Origin: Saccharina japonica
Lineage: Eukaryota > Sar > Phaeophyceae > Laminariales > Laminariaceae
Direction: 5' to 3'
Length of the DNA: 64,000 nt
Assembly (NCBI GenBank): GCA_008828725.1
Contig: MEHQ01002961.1
Span: 112,259 to 176,258, forward strand
Positions 19,495 to 29,228 of the stretch are shown here, piece by piece. The translations under genes were made by a program, and so were the position numbers. The notes beneath the pieces are model-generated. The model was given only the letters and a program-made list of their open reading frames with translations. It did no database searches and was not told where the DNA came from. Each line of letters starts with the position of its first letter. Positions within the stretch are counted from its first letter, which is position 1.

Positions 19495-19775
19495 GTTTTT
19501 TTTGTCCATCCCATGGATTTCTTTGCCCTCCCCTGTTATCTCTCCCTTTTTAGTCGTAACTCAGATCCGGGGTCACTAAGTAGGCTCTGCTCCCCCTTCC
19601 CCATTATGGTACGTGCCTTGCATTTTTATCTGTGTGTGTGTGTTCTTCACATTAAACCTTCCTTTCTACCCGTCGACATCCAGCATACCCAGTGTCCGTG
19701 CCGATTCTTCGTCCTAAAAAGGTACCAGTTCTGTGGTCACAAAACTACGACACAGAGATACTACACTCAGTCTCT
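19495..19775. repeat. S1 3' fragment (minus) fused to R1 head (plus), copy A
   Basis: T-rich tract, GTCCATCCCATGG, TCGTAACTCAGATCCGGGGT and ACGTGCCTTGCATTTTTATC belong to S1. The next base starts TGTGTGTGTTCTTCACATTA of R1. The junction is abrupt at about 19629. The S1 part is shortened internally compared with the 23.2-kb copy. Confidence 0.65.
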
Positions 19776-20077
19776 TGAGATTTCGCGCCACTGCTTGCTG
19801 TTGTTCTGTGTACTGCTGTGCTATTACTACTACGAGCACTACTCCTGTGTTATATTCGTTTGTTTTCACCCTTTTCATGTTGTATACGTCAGAAAATAAT
19901 GGAAATCGTTGTGCACCGGCTCCCGGCCTCCCGGGCCTCTCTATATACACCCGGGCCATCTTTCTGACAGACACAGCACAGGCAGGACGTGTGCTCTACG
20001 TTTGAGAATAGAGGTACTTCTATATTCGTAATTTAATAGCAGTTTTTGGCTGAAAAGGTTTCTGAACGATCGAGCTC

Positions 20078-20170
20078 CTTAACCTATGCAGAACTGAAAA
20101 AAAAATGTCCCACACTAATTCCAAGTATTTTGTCCCCAAAAACGGGGGACCAGTTCTTAAGGGGTTTAAC
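20078..20170. mobile_element. M2b MITE, copy A
   Basis: TTAACCTATGCAGAACTGAA, CACACTAATTCCAAGTA and GGGACCAGTTCTTAAGGGG. TTAA is visible on the left, and TTTAAC follows on the right. Confidence 0.65.
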
Positions 20171-20252
20171 CCAAAATCGGCGAACTTTCAGTCTTGTGTC
20201 GGAAAATATTGTTCATCCAATAATTGGGCCATGGGATCGTTGATTACAACAG

Positions 20253-20425
20253 TACCGGCCCGCTCACAAGAAACCATAAATCGGGCTTAGTTAGGCTGAC
20301 TTTCTTATTCGAGAAAGGGGTGTGTCCCACACTAAATTCAGTATAATAGCTGACGACTTTCTTATTTCCCCCGTAATGTCTAGGCTGAGTTTCTTGTGGG
20401 GCACTTTCTTATGGGAGGGCCGGTA
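20253..20425. mobile_element. M4 MITE, copy A (uninterrupted)
   Basis: TACCGGCCCGCTCACAAGAA to TTATGGGAGGGCCGGTA. Serves as the empty site for the M5 insertion found in copy B: the sequence GGGGTGTGTCCC (about 20327-20338) is intact here. Confidence 0.8.
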
Positions 20426-20429
20426 GTGT

Positions 20430-20570
20430 AATCGGGTACGAGCACTTTTGTTTTGCCTCCAAAAAATCAGTTTTTTGGGTGAGATCTGTGTAGAGCTCCC
20501 CATATGACCACCCTACGAAAACATAATGGTGCACTAACTGACTGTCTACCTTAGCATGTGTCTTAAGGCA
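20430..20570. mobile_element. M5-like right half, copy A
   Basis: GGGTACGAGCACTTTTGTTT, GTAGAGCTCCCCATATGACC and TCTACCTTAGCATGTGTC resemble M5 copies at 1.1 and 4.4 kb. Left terminus not seen. Confidence 0.4.
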
Positions 20571-20599
20571 GGCAACCAATGGCGTTCGCGCGAAAGTAG

Positions 20600-21060
20600 A
20601 TCTGTCCCCTCACCCCTCAGCAAAGATGTCGGGAGACAGGAACTTTCAACCCTTGACAGACAGCAGATTTGCCTTGACATGCCGTGACTGACACCAAACT
20701 ACTAGGTTTTAGTGTGGAACACTTCGGCCCTTTACACCCTTGACAGCGCATGGGTTTGCCTTGCTTGACATGTCTCCCGACATCTTTGCCCCTCAGGCGA
20801 ACTTCCTCATATTTGCCCGAACAAATCGAGCCTGCCTTTTCAAAGGCACAACGACCAGATGGCACACCAACCAAGCATGCCTCTGGTTAGAGGGGTTAGG
20901 GGTGGGTTGGGTTAGAGTTCCGGGTTGGGGTGGTGGCCCGCCGTTATAGCCGAAGCCAAAACACAAGGTAACCGTCGGGGACGAATGCCTTACAGCTTCA
21001 TGACAAAACCCTTCCTCGTTATAACAGCACCATTCTATTCGAGTCTGGACCCACAAATCA
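20600..21060. mobile_element. M9 Mutator-like element, partial, interrupted by M8
   Basis: CCCCTCAG followed (after M8) by GCGAACTTCCTCATATTTGC, AACGACCAGATGGCACACCA and a degenerate TTAGGG tract (20884-20916), then GTAACCGTCGGGGACGAATG. Order and spacing match the complete M9 at 25262-25569. The right terminus is not recognised. Confidence 0.55.
20621..20788. mobile_element. M8 hAT-like MITE (168 bp), perfect 8-bp TSD
   Basis: CAAAGATGTCGGGAGACA and its inverse TGTCTCCCGACATCTTTG are perfect over 18 bp. CCCCTCAG at 20613-20620 and 20789-20796 is an exact 8-bp TSD. Subterminal TTGACAGACAG is shared with the 417-bp M8. It is inserted in the end of an M9 element. Confidence 0.85.
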
Positions 21061-21234
21061 TACCAGATAGAACACCAAATGTATTGTGATATTTTGCTGT
21101 TTTCAACTCGGGCTGCAAATCATACCACAGATAAAAGCATAAATATCTTGTGCATTTTTTTGCTGGTTTTCACGTGTTTTGTTTGTTTTTTTTTGTTTTT
21201 TTTTTTACAGCAAATCACGAGAAGGCACAGATCC

Positions 21235-21275
21235 AACCCAACCCTAACTCCCTAACTCTAACCCTAACCCCAACC
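21235..21275. repeat. Degenerate telomere-like tract (CCCTAA-type), copy A
   Basis: AACCCAACCCTAACTCCCTA, ACTCTAACCCTAACCCCAAC: CCCTAA units with interruptions, preceded by a T-rich tract (21180-21208). Copy B counterpart at 39800-39842. Confidence 0.75.
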
Positions 21276-21462
21276 CTACTAGTCCAAGCTAAGGCTCGAC
21301 CCGCGCGTTTCGGACAATCTGCAAAAATAAAAATAGTGCGCGACCCTACCACAAAAATCGTACCGGTAATAGAATAAAGACTAACCGGTCCTTTCACGCC
21401 CAGAGGTGGTAGGTTTTTGTGTGTACCTTAGGTCCTATTTACTATGGTCCCCCGTAATAATC

Positions 21463-21614
21463 AGGGCCTTCCTCGGGAAAATTCCCGAAGATTTCGGGAA
21501 TCGAGTAAATCAACCATATCAAGTTTTGGTTGATTTACGTAAATCAACCATATCAAGTTTTGGTTGATTTACTCGATTCCCGAAATCTTCGGGAATTTTC
21601 CCGAGGAAGGCCCT
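21463..21614. repeat. 152-bp hairpin with perfect 53-bp arms, copy A
   Basis: The left arm 21463-21515 (AGGGCCTTCCTCGGGAAAAT ... TAAATCAACC) is the exact inverse complement of 21562-21614. The 46-bp centre contains ATATCAAGTTTT twice in direct orientation around a perfect 22-bp palindrome (GGTTGATTTAC/GTAAATCAACC). The arms contain shorter self-complementary blocks (TTCCCGAAGATTTCGGGAA). It follows the right end of an M1 fragment (CCCCCGTAA). It could be a foldback element or make a very stable hairpin RNA if transcribed. Confidence 0.95.
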
Positions 21615-22078
21615 GGTAATAATACGTGTCCCGTACCCCATGGTATACCATAAAGTGGTTTCAGTTAGTTTTCGCCTTCTGAGGCAATATTTTGTCACTG
21701 AATTTTGTCACTGGGACCGGTTGAGCTCCTTGAGTGAGCAAACTACCGGTCGGTAGGACAACTTTTACTATTAACAGTAGTATATAGTATATTTGGTTTG
21801 AAGGACTAACCCCATAGAAAATGCTGGTCAGGTTCACGCGAAAAAGAAACATTCTTCTGAGATTATGTTTCGGGAGAGATATTTTGAGCTCTCCTCACGT
21901 GAAGAGAGAGAGAGTTCAAAATAATAAGGCGCCGCCCCTAAAGGCAAAACTCACCTCGATCTTCATACGTACACCCTTGACGGTGAACGTTTTCCCTTTC
22001 TGTTTTCTTGACAGAACACGTCTGCCTCCTCGTCACGTATATTTTCTTTTCTTTTTTCCGTGTTACCCCCGCACCGTC

Positions 22079-22562
22079 GCTTGAGCCGTAACTATTAATA
22101 ATAAATAGGCTTAAAAATATGTTTTGTTATCCCCACCCCCCCCTTCTCCTCCCCGCTGAAGCTGTAACTAATAAGTAAATAGTCATTATCATAACATCAA
22201 AAATATGTTTCGTTATTCTTTGTTCACCCCCCTCCCCACGCTGAAGCCGTAACTAATAGTCGCTTGAGCCGTAACTATTAATAATAAATAGGCTTAAAAA
22301 TATGTTTTGTTATCCCCACCCCCCCTTCTCCCCGCTGAAGCTGTAACTAATAAGTAAATAGTCATTATCATAACATCAAAAATATGTTTCGTTATTCTTT
22401 GTTCCCCCCCCTCCCCACGCTGAAGCCGTAACTAATAAATAGTCTTATGTACTTATCATAACATAAAAAATATGATTTGTTAAGCTTTGCCCCCCCCCCC
22501 CCTGGCTGAAGCCGTGCCTTATAAATAGGCTTATCATCACATCAAAAATACATTTTGTTGAT
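22079..22562. repeat. Higher-order tandem repeat (~85-bp monomers, ~180-bp dimers), copy A
   Basis: The monomer contains GAAGCCGTAACTAATAAATAG, AAAAATATGTTTTGTTAT and a C-rich run. Alternating variants (TTGAGCCGTAACTATTAATA and GAAGCTGTAACTAATAAGTA) form a dimer present about twice, followed by two further monomers. Copy B counterpart at 40643-41125. Confidence 0.85.
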
Positions 22563-22999
22563 CAATGTTCGCCCGGCAGTCGGTGGGTGCACAGCAGCGA
22601 AAGCACCAGCGGTTCGGAGATCGGACGAGCCCGGACACTTTTTTTTCAGCCTTCTAAAGCTGCACCCAGCTTTGGGAAGATGCACATACACCAGGGTAGG
22701 TAGCCAGCCCCTCTCTAAGGCACCTCGCGAAAAGGGACAACGGTATATAAGGGTACCTCAGAATTCTGTCCATCATTTTTGCCCACTATTAATAGTGACT
22801 GCTGTAAGGAGCCGGTACGAACTCTTTTAATGGACTTTGGTACCGTATATAAGGGACCACCAATTCCCGAACGCAATTTTGATACGTAGGGTCCTTTAAA
22901 AAGGGCTACGATATACCGTATACCTAATAATAGTGCACTTGAAGTTAGTGAGGGACGACTCCGGCAGTAGTAAAGGGATATATTATCTGTCAACCCCTT

Positions 23000-23110
23000 C
23001 GGCGCGTGCTACGATAGAGGTCGAGGTATACCTTTTTTTGGCTGAAACGTTTTCTGAACGACCTAGTAAAGCGTCCTTACCTTAACCCAAAATCGTCTAC
23101 AGGTCTTCCA
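23000..23110. mobile_element. M5 fragment, copy A
   Basis: GCGCGTGCTACGATAGAGGT, GGCTGAAACGTTTTCTGAAC and TTAACCCAAAATCGTC. Right terminus not seen. Copy B at about 41570-41690. Confidence 0.5.
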
Positions 23111-23164
23111 TTCTTGTATTATATGTTGCAATATTTTCCTCCAAAATCTGTTTTTGGGTGACTT

Positions 23165-23440
23165 ACTTTTTTTTTTTTTCTTTTTGCCCATCCCATTTAT
23201 TATCTTCGCCCTCCTTTTTCCCTCTCCTTCCTAGTCGTAACTCAGATCCGGGGTCACAAAGTAGGGTCTTCTCCCTCCTCCCCCACTACGGTTCTTGCCT
23301 TGCTTTTTATCGCGAGAAGATTTCAGCACTTTCTTCCCTCGTCAACTTTCGTCGAATTGTGCTTACCCACGCTATAATATGCGCTCTCAACAGTTGGTGT
23401 CATTTGTCATTTGAGAATAAAAATCTCCATACGAGGACTA
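23165..23440 (-). mobile_element. S1 SINE (minus), 5'-truncated, copy A
   Basis: T-run (A tail), CCCATCCCATTTATTATCTT, CTAGTCGTAACTCAGATCCG, TCGCGAGAAGATTTCAGCAC and ACCCACGCTATAATATGCGC. Uninterrupted at the places where MITEs sit in the 14.6-kb copy, so it is a useful reference. tRNA head absent. Copy B at 41728-42005. Confidence 0.8.
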
Positions 23441-23580
23441 CTATTATAGTAATATAGATTACTTACTATTAGTATACAGCTCCTCAACTGAGAAGCCTGA
23501 GAAAAGTAACAACCCGTGTTAATTACTTGGAAATTGCACCTGTTGATGACCCCTTTGGTACGGACCCCCTGTAAGGTATA

Positions 23581-23723
23581 TCGGCCCTTTTTTAGGGCTA
23601 GCGGCCCCTTTGAAGGGCTAGCGGCTCTTTTTAAGGGCCAGCGGCTCTTTTTAAGGGCTAGCGGCCCTTTTTGAGGGCTAGCGGCCCCTTTTAAGGGCTA
23701 GCGGCCCTTTTTAAGGGATATTT
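23581..23723. repeat. 20-bp tandem repeat (GGCCCTTTTTAAGGGCTAGC), copy A
   Basis: Seven units, each containing an inverted repeat (GCCCTT/AAGGGC), with substitutions such as GGCTC for GGCCC. Copy B at 42162-42301. Confidence 0.88.
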
Positions 23724-23851
23724 AGCCGTCAGAACAATAAAAAACAAACTGGCGGTATCAACCGTCCACGCTAAGCGCGAGCAGCGAGCAGAGGACTATT
23801 AATAAATCGTCCGGTAACGTCTTGGATCAATGTACGGCCGTAGACCCTCTA

Positions 23852-23880
23852 AGCCTAACCCTAACCCTAACCCTAAATCC
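23852..23880. repeat. Telomere-like tract (CCTAACCCTAACCC), copy A
   Basis: Three to four CCCTAA units. Copy B (42436-42457) has lost at least one unit. Confidence 0.8.
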
Positions 23881-24254
23881 GCCCACACCATTAGTGACCT
23901 GGAAAATTCCCAGAAATATCCTGCCGGACGAAATGCTAATACTATATAGCGCGAGCACCCAGCGGTACGGGTAGAGGATGATGTTGCCCCCGCGTGCCGT
24001 ATGCACGGCGACTCCTCGCTCTGTAAATCGAGACGACCAATTTGTATCCCATCATCCCTCAGTTATGCGGTAGTCGCCGTTTGTTGCTGTAGTCCCGTCA
24101 CTTTTTACCGTCATTTTTTCCCCGTGTATTCTATAATCAAGTTAATCAAGTCCTGAGAGGGTCGATGTTTACTTGGGGGGGGGGTGGGGGTGTTGCTTGT
24201 AAACTGAAAGGAGTCGTTTTTTATACGAAGCAGTGGTTTCATTTTTATGTTTCG

Positions 24255-24358
24255 TTTTTTAACAGTTGTGGTTGCTGTTGTTGGTGTTGGCATTTTCATG
24301 TTTTTTAGACAGTTGTTGTTGCTGTTGTTGTTGGTGGTGATGTTGTTGTTGTTCTCAT
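24255..24358. repeat. (TTG)n-rich low-complexity tract, copy A
   Basis: Interrupted TTG/TTGCTG repeats. The complement reads Asn/Thr-rich in a minus-strand open frame (24111-24404), explained by the repeat. Copy B is shorter by several units (about 42838-42928). Confidence 0.75.
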
Positions 24359-24706
24359 CCTGACTAAAGCGCCGAAATATTGTCCCGTGGTCCCAGCACA
24401 GCAATCAAGCAAGAAGAGGCAAAACCAACAACCAGGAAAAATATAACATATTGTTTTATGATACAGCTACTACAAACTTTCATAATACTGCCACACGCTC
24501 CGAATCCACAGAGCTGTCGCGTGACAAGTAAATGCCAAAACTCTATATATACTCATAGAGCTATGATGTATACATGCCTGGCATATACTATCCGGTGAAA
24601 ATGAATAGAGCTGTCGAACATGCACACATATTCTACCAAGGCACTGACGGGTGGAACGCGCGGGCATACATTTTGATACTTTTGAGAGGCGCCGCTTCTT
24701 ACACGC

Positions 24707-24789
24707 TACCATTCTGTCCCGAAATATAATGACCGTTTTTATTGAATATTAATGTACAAAATGTGCTTATATTTCCGGACAGATTGGTA
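24707..24789. mobile_element. M7 Stowaway-like MITE, copy A
   Basis: TA-CCATTCTGTCCCGAAATA and its inverse TATATTTCCGGACAGATTGG-TA frame an AT-rich core. 83 bp including the TA. Confidence 0.75.
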
Positions 24790-25201
24790 CATAGGAAGCG
24801 AGGAACAAACAACCTCGATTCGATCTCACAGCTAGCCGAGGTGTGCGCCTTTTTAACGATACTATTGGAGACGCCGCTTTTAATTTATATATGAAGCGAG
24901 ACGAAACCCCCCCAGGGAATTTCCCGGCCTCTCGCAGATAAGCCGCCTGTAAAAAAAAAAACATCACAGCACACTCTCCCGACAGCTATATATATATGGC
25001 ATCACAGCTGAGTTGCCTTTTTTTTAATCATTTTACAAAAAGCGCTCTCTGCAGCTATGGTATGGACGAGAAGCCTTAGTTTTAGAGGACACCGCGCAGC
25101 AGGAAGCCCGGAGCGTGCCGAGGGGACGATCGGCGGAGCCAGTCTGAAACCAAGCGCTCCCGGAGTGATGCCACCAAGGTATAATAGACGATTGGGTACA
25201 G

Positions 25202-25785
25202 GGGGGGGGTGTGTACTTCATTTTCATGTCATGACCGTAGTCGTATGGCCATAGACCCTCGAGCTCGCGTAAATCGGCCCGCGCAGGCGAACTTCCCTAG
25301 GTGTGCCCGCACTGAAAATAGAGCCTTTCCAAGCACAACGACCAGGTGGCACACCAAACCAGGCATGCCTCTCCTTAGGGTTACGGTTAGGGTTAGAGGT
25401 CAGGGTCGGGGTGGTGGCCGCCGTTAGTCGAAGCCAAGAATAAGCTCACCGTCCGGAACGAATACCTCACAGCTTCTTGACGAAACCCTACCTCATTAAA
25501 AAAAACAGCGTAAGTTTATGCGGGCACGTCTGAGAAGTTCGCCTGCGCGGGCAGATTCACGGCTACTGCAGACCCTCGCATCCCTACGAGTACAATGCCG
25601 GGGCGGAGCATGTCGGGTTTTCACCGACCAGGCAGGCGTTGATTGCTAGCGCCAAGCACGAAGCGCCGTAAGGTGTTCGGCGGATTGGTTGCATGAAGGG
25701 TGAGCTGCATCCTACTAAGAACCGCTTGTGAGGCGGACTTGCATATGGATGACAGCTTCAATGCTTCAATGCGTTACTTTATTTT
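25202..25785 (+). repeat. R2 repeat split by M9, copy A
   Basis: G-run, GTACTTCATTTTCATGTCAT, GTAGTCGTATGGCCATAGAC, then M9, then CTCGCATCCCTACGAG, GGAGCATGTCGGGTTTTCAC and GGCGGACTTGCATATGGATG. With M9 and one AGACCCTCG removed it matches the uninterrupted R2 copy at 1960-2240. Confidence 0.75.
25262..25569. mobile_element. M9 Mutator-like MITE (308 bp), 9-bp TSD, copy A
   Basis: Inverted termini of about 36 bp, strongest over GCCCGCGCAGGCGAACTTC and its inverse at 25534-25552, with GTGCCCGCA just inside. AGACCCTCG stands at 25253-25261 and 25570-25578, and the host R2 has it once, so the TSD is 9 bp, typical of Mutator-like elements (family knowledge). It carries an internal TTAGGG-like tract (25375-25399). 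No transposase. Confidence 0.75.
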
Positions 25786-25837
25786 CCACGGGGTTCAAGG
25801 GTAGGGGGGGGGGGGGGGGCTGTGTCAGGCGTTTTTA

Positions 25838-25945
25838 CCGGGGGGACATAATAATCAGGACCAAATATGCTTGGTAAAATTTCTGGAATATACGATAGGT
25901 TTTTGTGTATGCCATGGGTCCTGGTTACTATGGTCTCCCTTGTGA
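25838..25945. mobile_element. M1 MITE, diverged, copy A
   Basis: CCGGGGGGACATAATAATCA to TTACTATGGTCTCCC, after a G-run at 25804-25819. Copy B at 44420-44527. Confidence 0.6.
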
Positions 25946-26046
25946 TCGTGTAGACCCCGCTTAACCCTGCTGAGACTCCAGAGGGAAAAACCTTGACGAC
26001 AAAGGTGACAATGGTTTATAGCAACAATCACTGCCGCGATTGGGGG

Positions 26047-26998
26047 ACGATACTGCTACGGCGGGAGCATAGTAAATAGGACGTACGGTACCCACTAAAA
26101 CCTATATATTCTTGTATTTATACTAATTCTTTTTGGTCCTATTTACTATGGTCCTCCAAAATTATACGGGGGGGGGGCATACCTACAGTACGGTACCCAC
26201 ACAAAAACCTAGACATTCTTGTATTTGTTTACCTACGGTACAGACTAAAACCTATATATTCGTGTATTTTTACTAATTCTTTTTGGTCCTATTTACTATG
26301 GTCCTCCAAAATAATACGGGGGGGCATAGTAAATAGGGACCTACAAAACAGTACGGTACACACTAAAACCTATATATTCGTGTATTTTTACTAATTATTT
26401 TTGGTCCTATTTACTATGGTCCTCCAAAATGATACGGGGGGGCATAGTAAATAGGGACCTACAAAACAGTACGGTACCCACTAAAACCTATATATTCTTG
26501 TATTTTTACTAATTCTTTTTGGTCCTATTTACTATGGTCCTCCAAAATGATACGGGGGGGCATAGTAAATAGGGACCTACAAAACAGTACGGTACACACT
26601 AAAACCTATATATTCTTGTATTTTTACTAATTCTTTTTGGTCCTATTTACTATGGTCCTCCAAAATGATACGGGGGGGCATAGTAAATAGGACCCATGGT
26701 ACACACTAAAACCTATATATTATTCTATTTTTACTGATACTGTTTGGTCCTATTTACTGCTGTGGTCCTCCGAAATATTACGGGGGAGCATAGTAAATAG
26801 GACCTATGGTACACACAAAAACCTATACATTTACCTATTTTACTATCAGTATTTAGTCCTATTCACTGTGTTCCTCCTTAATATTACCGGGGGACCATAG
26901 TAAACACTAGTAAATAGGACCTACGGTACCCCCAAGAGCCTATATATTCTTGTATTTTTACGAACAATGTTTGGTCCTATTCACTATGGTCCTCCGTA
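26047..26998. repeat. M1 tandem array, copy A (about eight units)
   Basis: Head-to-tail M1-like units of about 117 bp, each from GGGGCATAGTAAATAGG through AAAACCTATATATTC to TTACTATGGTCCTCC. Central units are nearly identical and so recently amplified; outer ones are diverged. Copy B has about two units fewer. Confidence 0.85.
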
Positions 26999-27206
26999 AA
27001 TAATCGGTGTCCGAGTTACAGCAGTGCAAGGAGTCGTACATGCGGCCAGCACGGGGCGGAACCTTATCCTACGGCCCGTACCGTACTGCTTGCTGGGCGC
27101 TCACTCTGCTCGCAGACGGTTTTGAGAACACCAAAAGTTGTGATTGTTCTGGTCACTATCCCTTCTATCCCTTGTATACCTCAAAAGAGGCCCGTACCAA
27201 AGTCCC

Positions 27207-27295
27207 TTAACCCCTTAAGAACTGGTCCCACGATTTGGGGACGAAACTACTTGGAATTAGTGTGGGGTAAGTTTTTCAGTTCTGAATGGGTTAAA
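27207..27295. mobile_element. M2b MITE with TTAA on both sides, copy A
   Basis: TTAACCCCTTAAGAACTGGT to AGTTCTGAATGGGTTAA, 89 bp including both TTAA. Copy B at 45948-46035. Confidence 0.8.
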
Positions 27296-27439
27296 AGGGC
27301 TTAAATCGTTTTTTGTTTTTACCTTAAACCGGAATGGGTTTTATACATCTAGGGTAGCTTTTAGTGTGCCCTTGCCAAGCCCGTATGTTTCCTCTGTTAA
27401 ATAGGAGGTTATCTTAAGTCGAGCTCTCTGAAACCGTAC

Positions 27440-27515
27440 CCCCCCCCGTGCTCCGTCCCGGCATTGTAGGGGTGCGAGGGTCTATGGTCATACGACTACG
27501 GCCATGCATGACATG
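27440..27515 (-). repeat. R2 fragment (minus), copy A
   Basis: C-run, GTGCTCCGTCCCGGCATTGT, GGTCTATGGTCATACGACTA and GGCCATGCATGACATG. Copy B at about 46180-46256. Confidence 0.7.
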
Positions 27516-27927
27516 CGGCTAATTAACAGCTGCTAATTAATACACCGCCACCCTGTACGATACCTGTATTTTTCTCAGGTTATTTCGACCCTTTTGTGAC
27601 TTAAGTATTGTATACGAAGTAGACACCTTAAAAGCGAAAAGTGGGGGTATCATCCGTGCACGAGTAGGAAAGAGCTTTGCAGTAGTACGCAAATCGCCCA
27701 CGCAGCTTGTTGTAGGGGTAACACAACCGCTCTTTGTGCCGCAGCTCGGACGACTCCCCCCCCCCGATGCAGTGCTACCATAACCCTGTTTAGTACTATT
27801 AATAGTGCTACACTGTATTTCCAAGATAAACCTAAATTTGACTCTAATTCCAAGAGTTTTTTGTCTCCACAATGGGATCACGGTCCCACTTTGAGGGGAT
27901 AAGGTTGGGGTGCACCTATTGATAGTA

Positions 27928-28262
27928 CGGGGGGCATAGTAAATACGACCCTACGGTGAACACACACACACATACACAAAAACCTACATATTTTCCTATT
28001 TTTACTAGTAACCCTTTTAGAACTGCAGTCCCGTTAAGGGGACAAACCACTCTAATTCTAAGTAATGTGTCCCCAAAACGGGACTCCAGTTCTAAAAGGT
28101 GTTCAAAACGGGACTCCAGTTCTAAAAGGGGTTAACCCTTTTAGAACTGCAGTCCCGTTTTGGGGACAAACCACTCTAATTCTAAGTAATTTGTCCCCAA
28201 AACGGGACTCCAGTCCTAAAAGGGTTAATACCAATATTTGGTCTTATTTACCATGGTCCCCG
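27928..28262. mobile_element. M1 MITE interrupted by two M2a copies, copy A
   Basis: M1 left part CGGGGGGCATAGTAAATACG to TTTTCCTATTTTTACTA, and right part TACCAATATTTGGTCTTATT to ATGGTCCCCG. M2a elements at 28018-28127 and 28132-28228 sit between. The first M2a has a duplicated right arm. Copy B at 46669-46995. Confidence 0.75.
28132..28228. mobile_element. M2a piggyBac-like MITE, model copy
   Basis: TTAA at both ends, arms CCCTTTTAGAACTGCAGTCC and GGACTCCAGTCCTAAAAGGG, centre CACTCTAATTCTAAGTAATT flanked by GGGGACAAA and TTTGTCCCC. TTAA duplication plus CCC termini is the piggyBac signature (family knowledge). Confidence 0.82.
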
Positions 28263-28468
28263 TAGTCAAAGGACCTACATACGGTACAGTACACACAAAA
28301 ACCTACCAGGTATATATTTCCCTATTTTTACTCCCACTACGACGTATTTTGACCTATTTGCCATGGTCCCCCGTAATTATATTTTTTGAAGGGTTCGTTT
28401 TTCATTTTGGAAGGGCTCTGTGTATCCCACCTATAGAGACAGCGGCTTTTATGAAACGTGTACGACGC

Positions 28469-28565
28469 TTAACCCTTATAGGACTGGTGTCCCGTTTTGG
28501 GGACAAATTACTTAGAATTAGAGTGGTTTGTCCCCAAAACGGGACTGCAGTCCTAAGAGGGTTAA
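28469..28565. mobile_element. M2a MITE next to the decamer array, copy A
   Basis: TTAACCCTTATAGGACTGGT to ACTGCAGTCCTAAGAGGGTT, with TTAA on both sides. The minisatellite of related sequence begins within 15 bp. Confidence 0.82.
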
Positions 28566-28571
28566 CCCGTC

Positions 28572-29228
28572 TCGACCTGTTTAGGCCTGTGTTTAGGACT
28601 GTTGAGGACTGTTTACTGTAGGACTGTCTAGGACTGTCTAGGACTGTTTAGGTCTGTTCAGGACTGTTTTGGGCTGTTTGGGACTGTGTAGGACTGTTTG
28701 GGACTGTTTAGGACTGTTTGGGACTGTTGAAGCCTGTGTGTTTGGGATTGTTTGGGTCTGTTTGGGACGTTTCAGCACTGTGATTAGGACTGTTAAGGAC
28801 TCTTGAAGCCTGTGTGTTTAGGACTTTTTATGACTGTCTAGGACTTTTTAGGGCTGTTCAGAACTGTTTAGAACTGTTTAGGACTTTCAAGCCTTGTGAT
28901 TAGGACCGTTTGGGACTGTTGAAGCCTGTGTTTAGGACTGTTTAGGACTGTTCAGGACTGTTCAGGACTTTTTAGGCCTGTGTTTGGGACTGTTCAGGAC
29001 TTTTTAGGCCTGTGTTTCGGACTGTTTAGGACTGTGTAAGCCTGTGTTAAGACTGTTTAGGACTGTTTGAACCTGTGTTCAGGACTGTTTAGGACTGTTT
29101 AAGCCTGTGTTTAGGACTGTCCAGGACTGCTTAGGACTGTTTAGGGCTGTTTAGGACTGCTTAGGGCTGTTTAGGACTGCTTAGGGCTGTCTAGGACTGT
29201 TGTGGACTGTCTAGGACTGCAGTCCCGT
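28572..29228. repeat. Decamer minisatellite (TTTAGGACTG)n, copy A
   Basis: About 65 units of TTTAGGACTG with variants (TTTGGGACTG, TGAAGCCTGTG, TTTAGGGCTG). It ends in AGGACTGCAGTCCCGTTTCG, an M2a terminus, and starts just after an M2a, so the unit looks like an expanded M2a end (TAGGACTG). Copy B at 47305-47961. Confidence 0.9.

Noticed and set aside
23581..23723. A CRISPR array (regular 20-bp units).
   Set aside because: Units are directly adjacent with no spacers, and the setting is eukaryotic.
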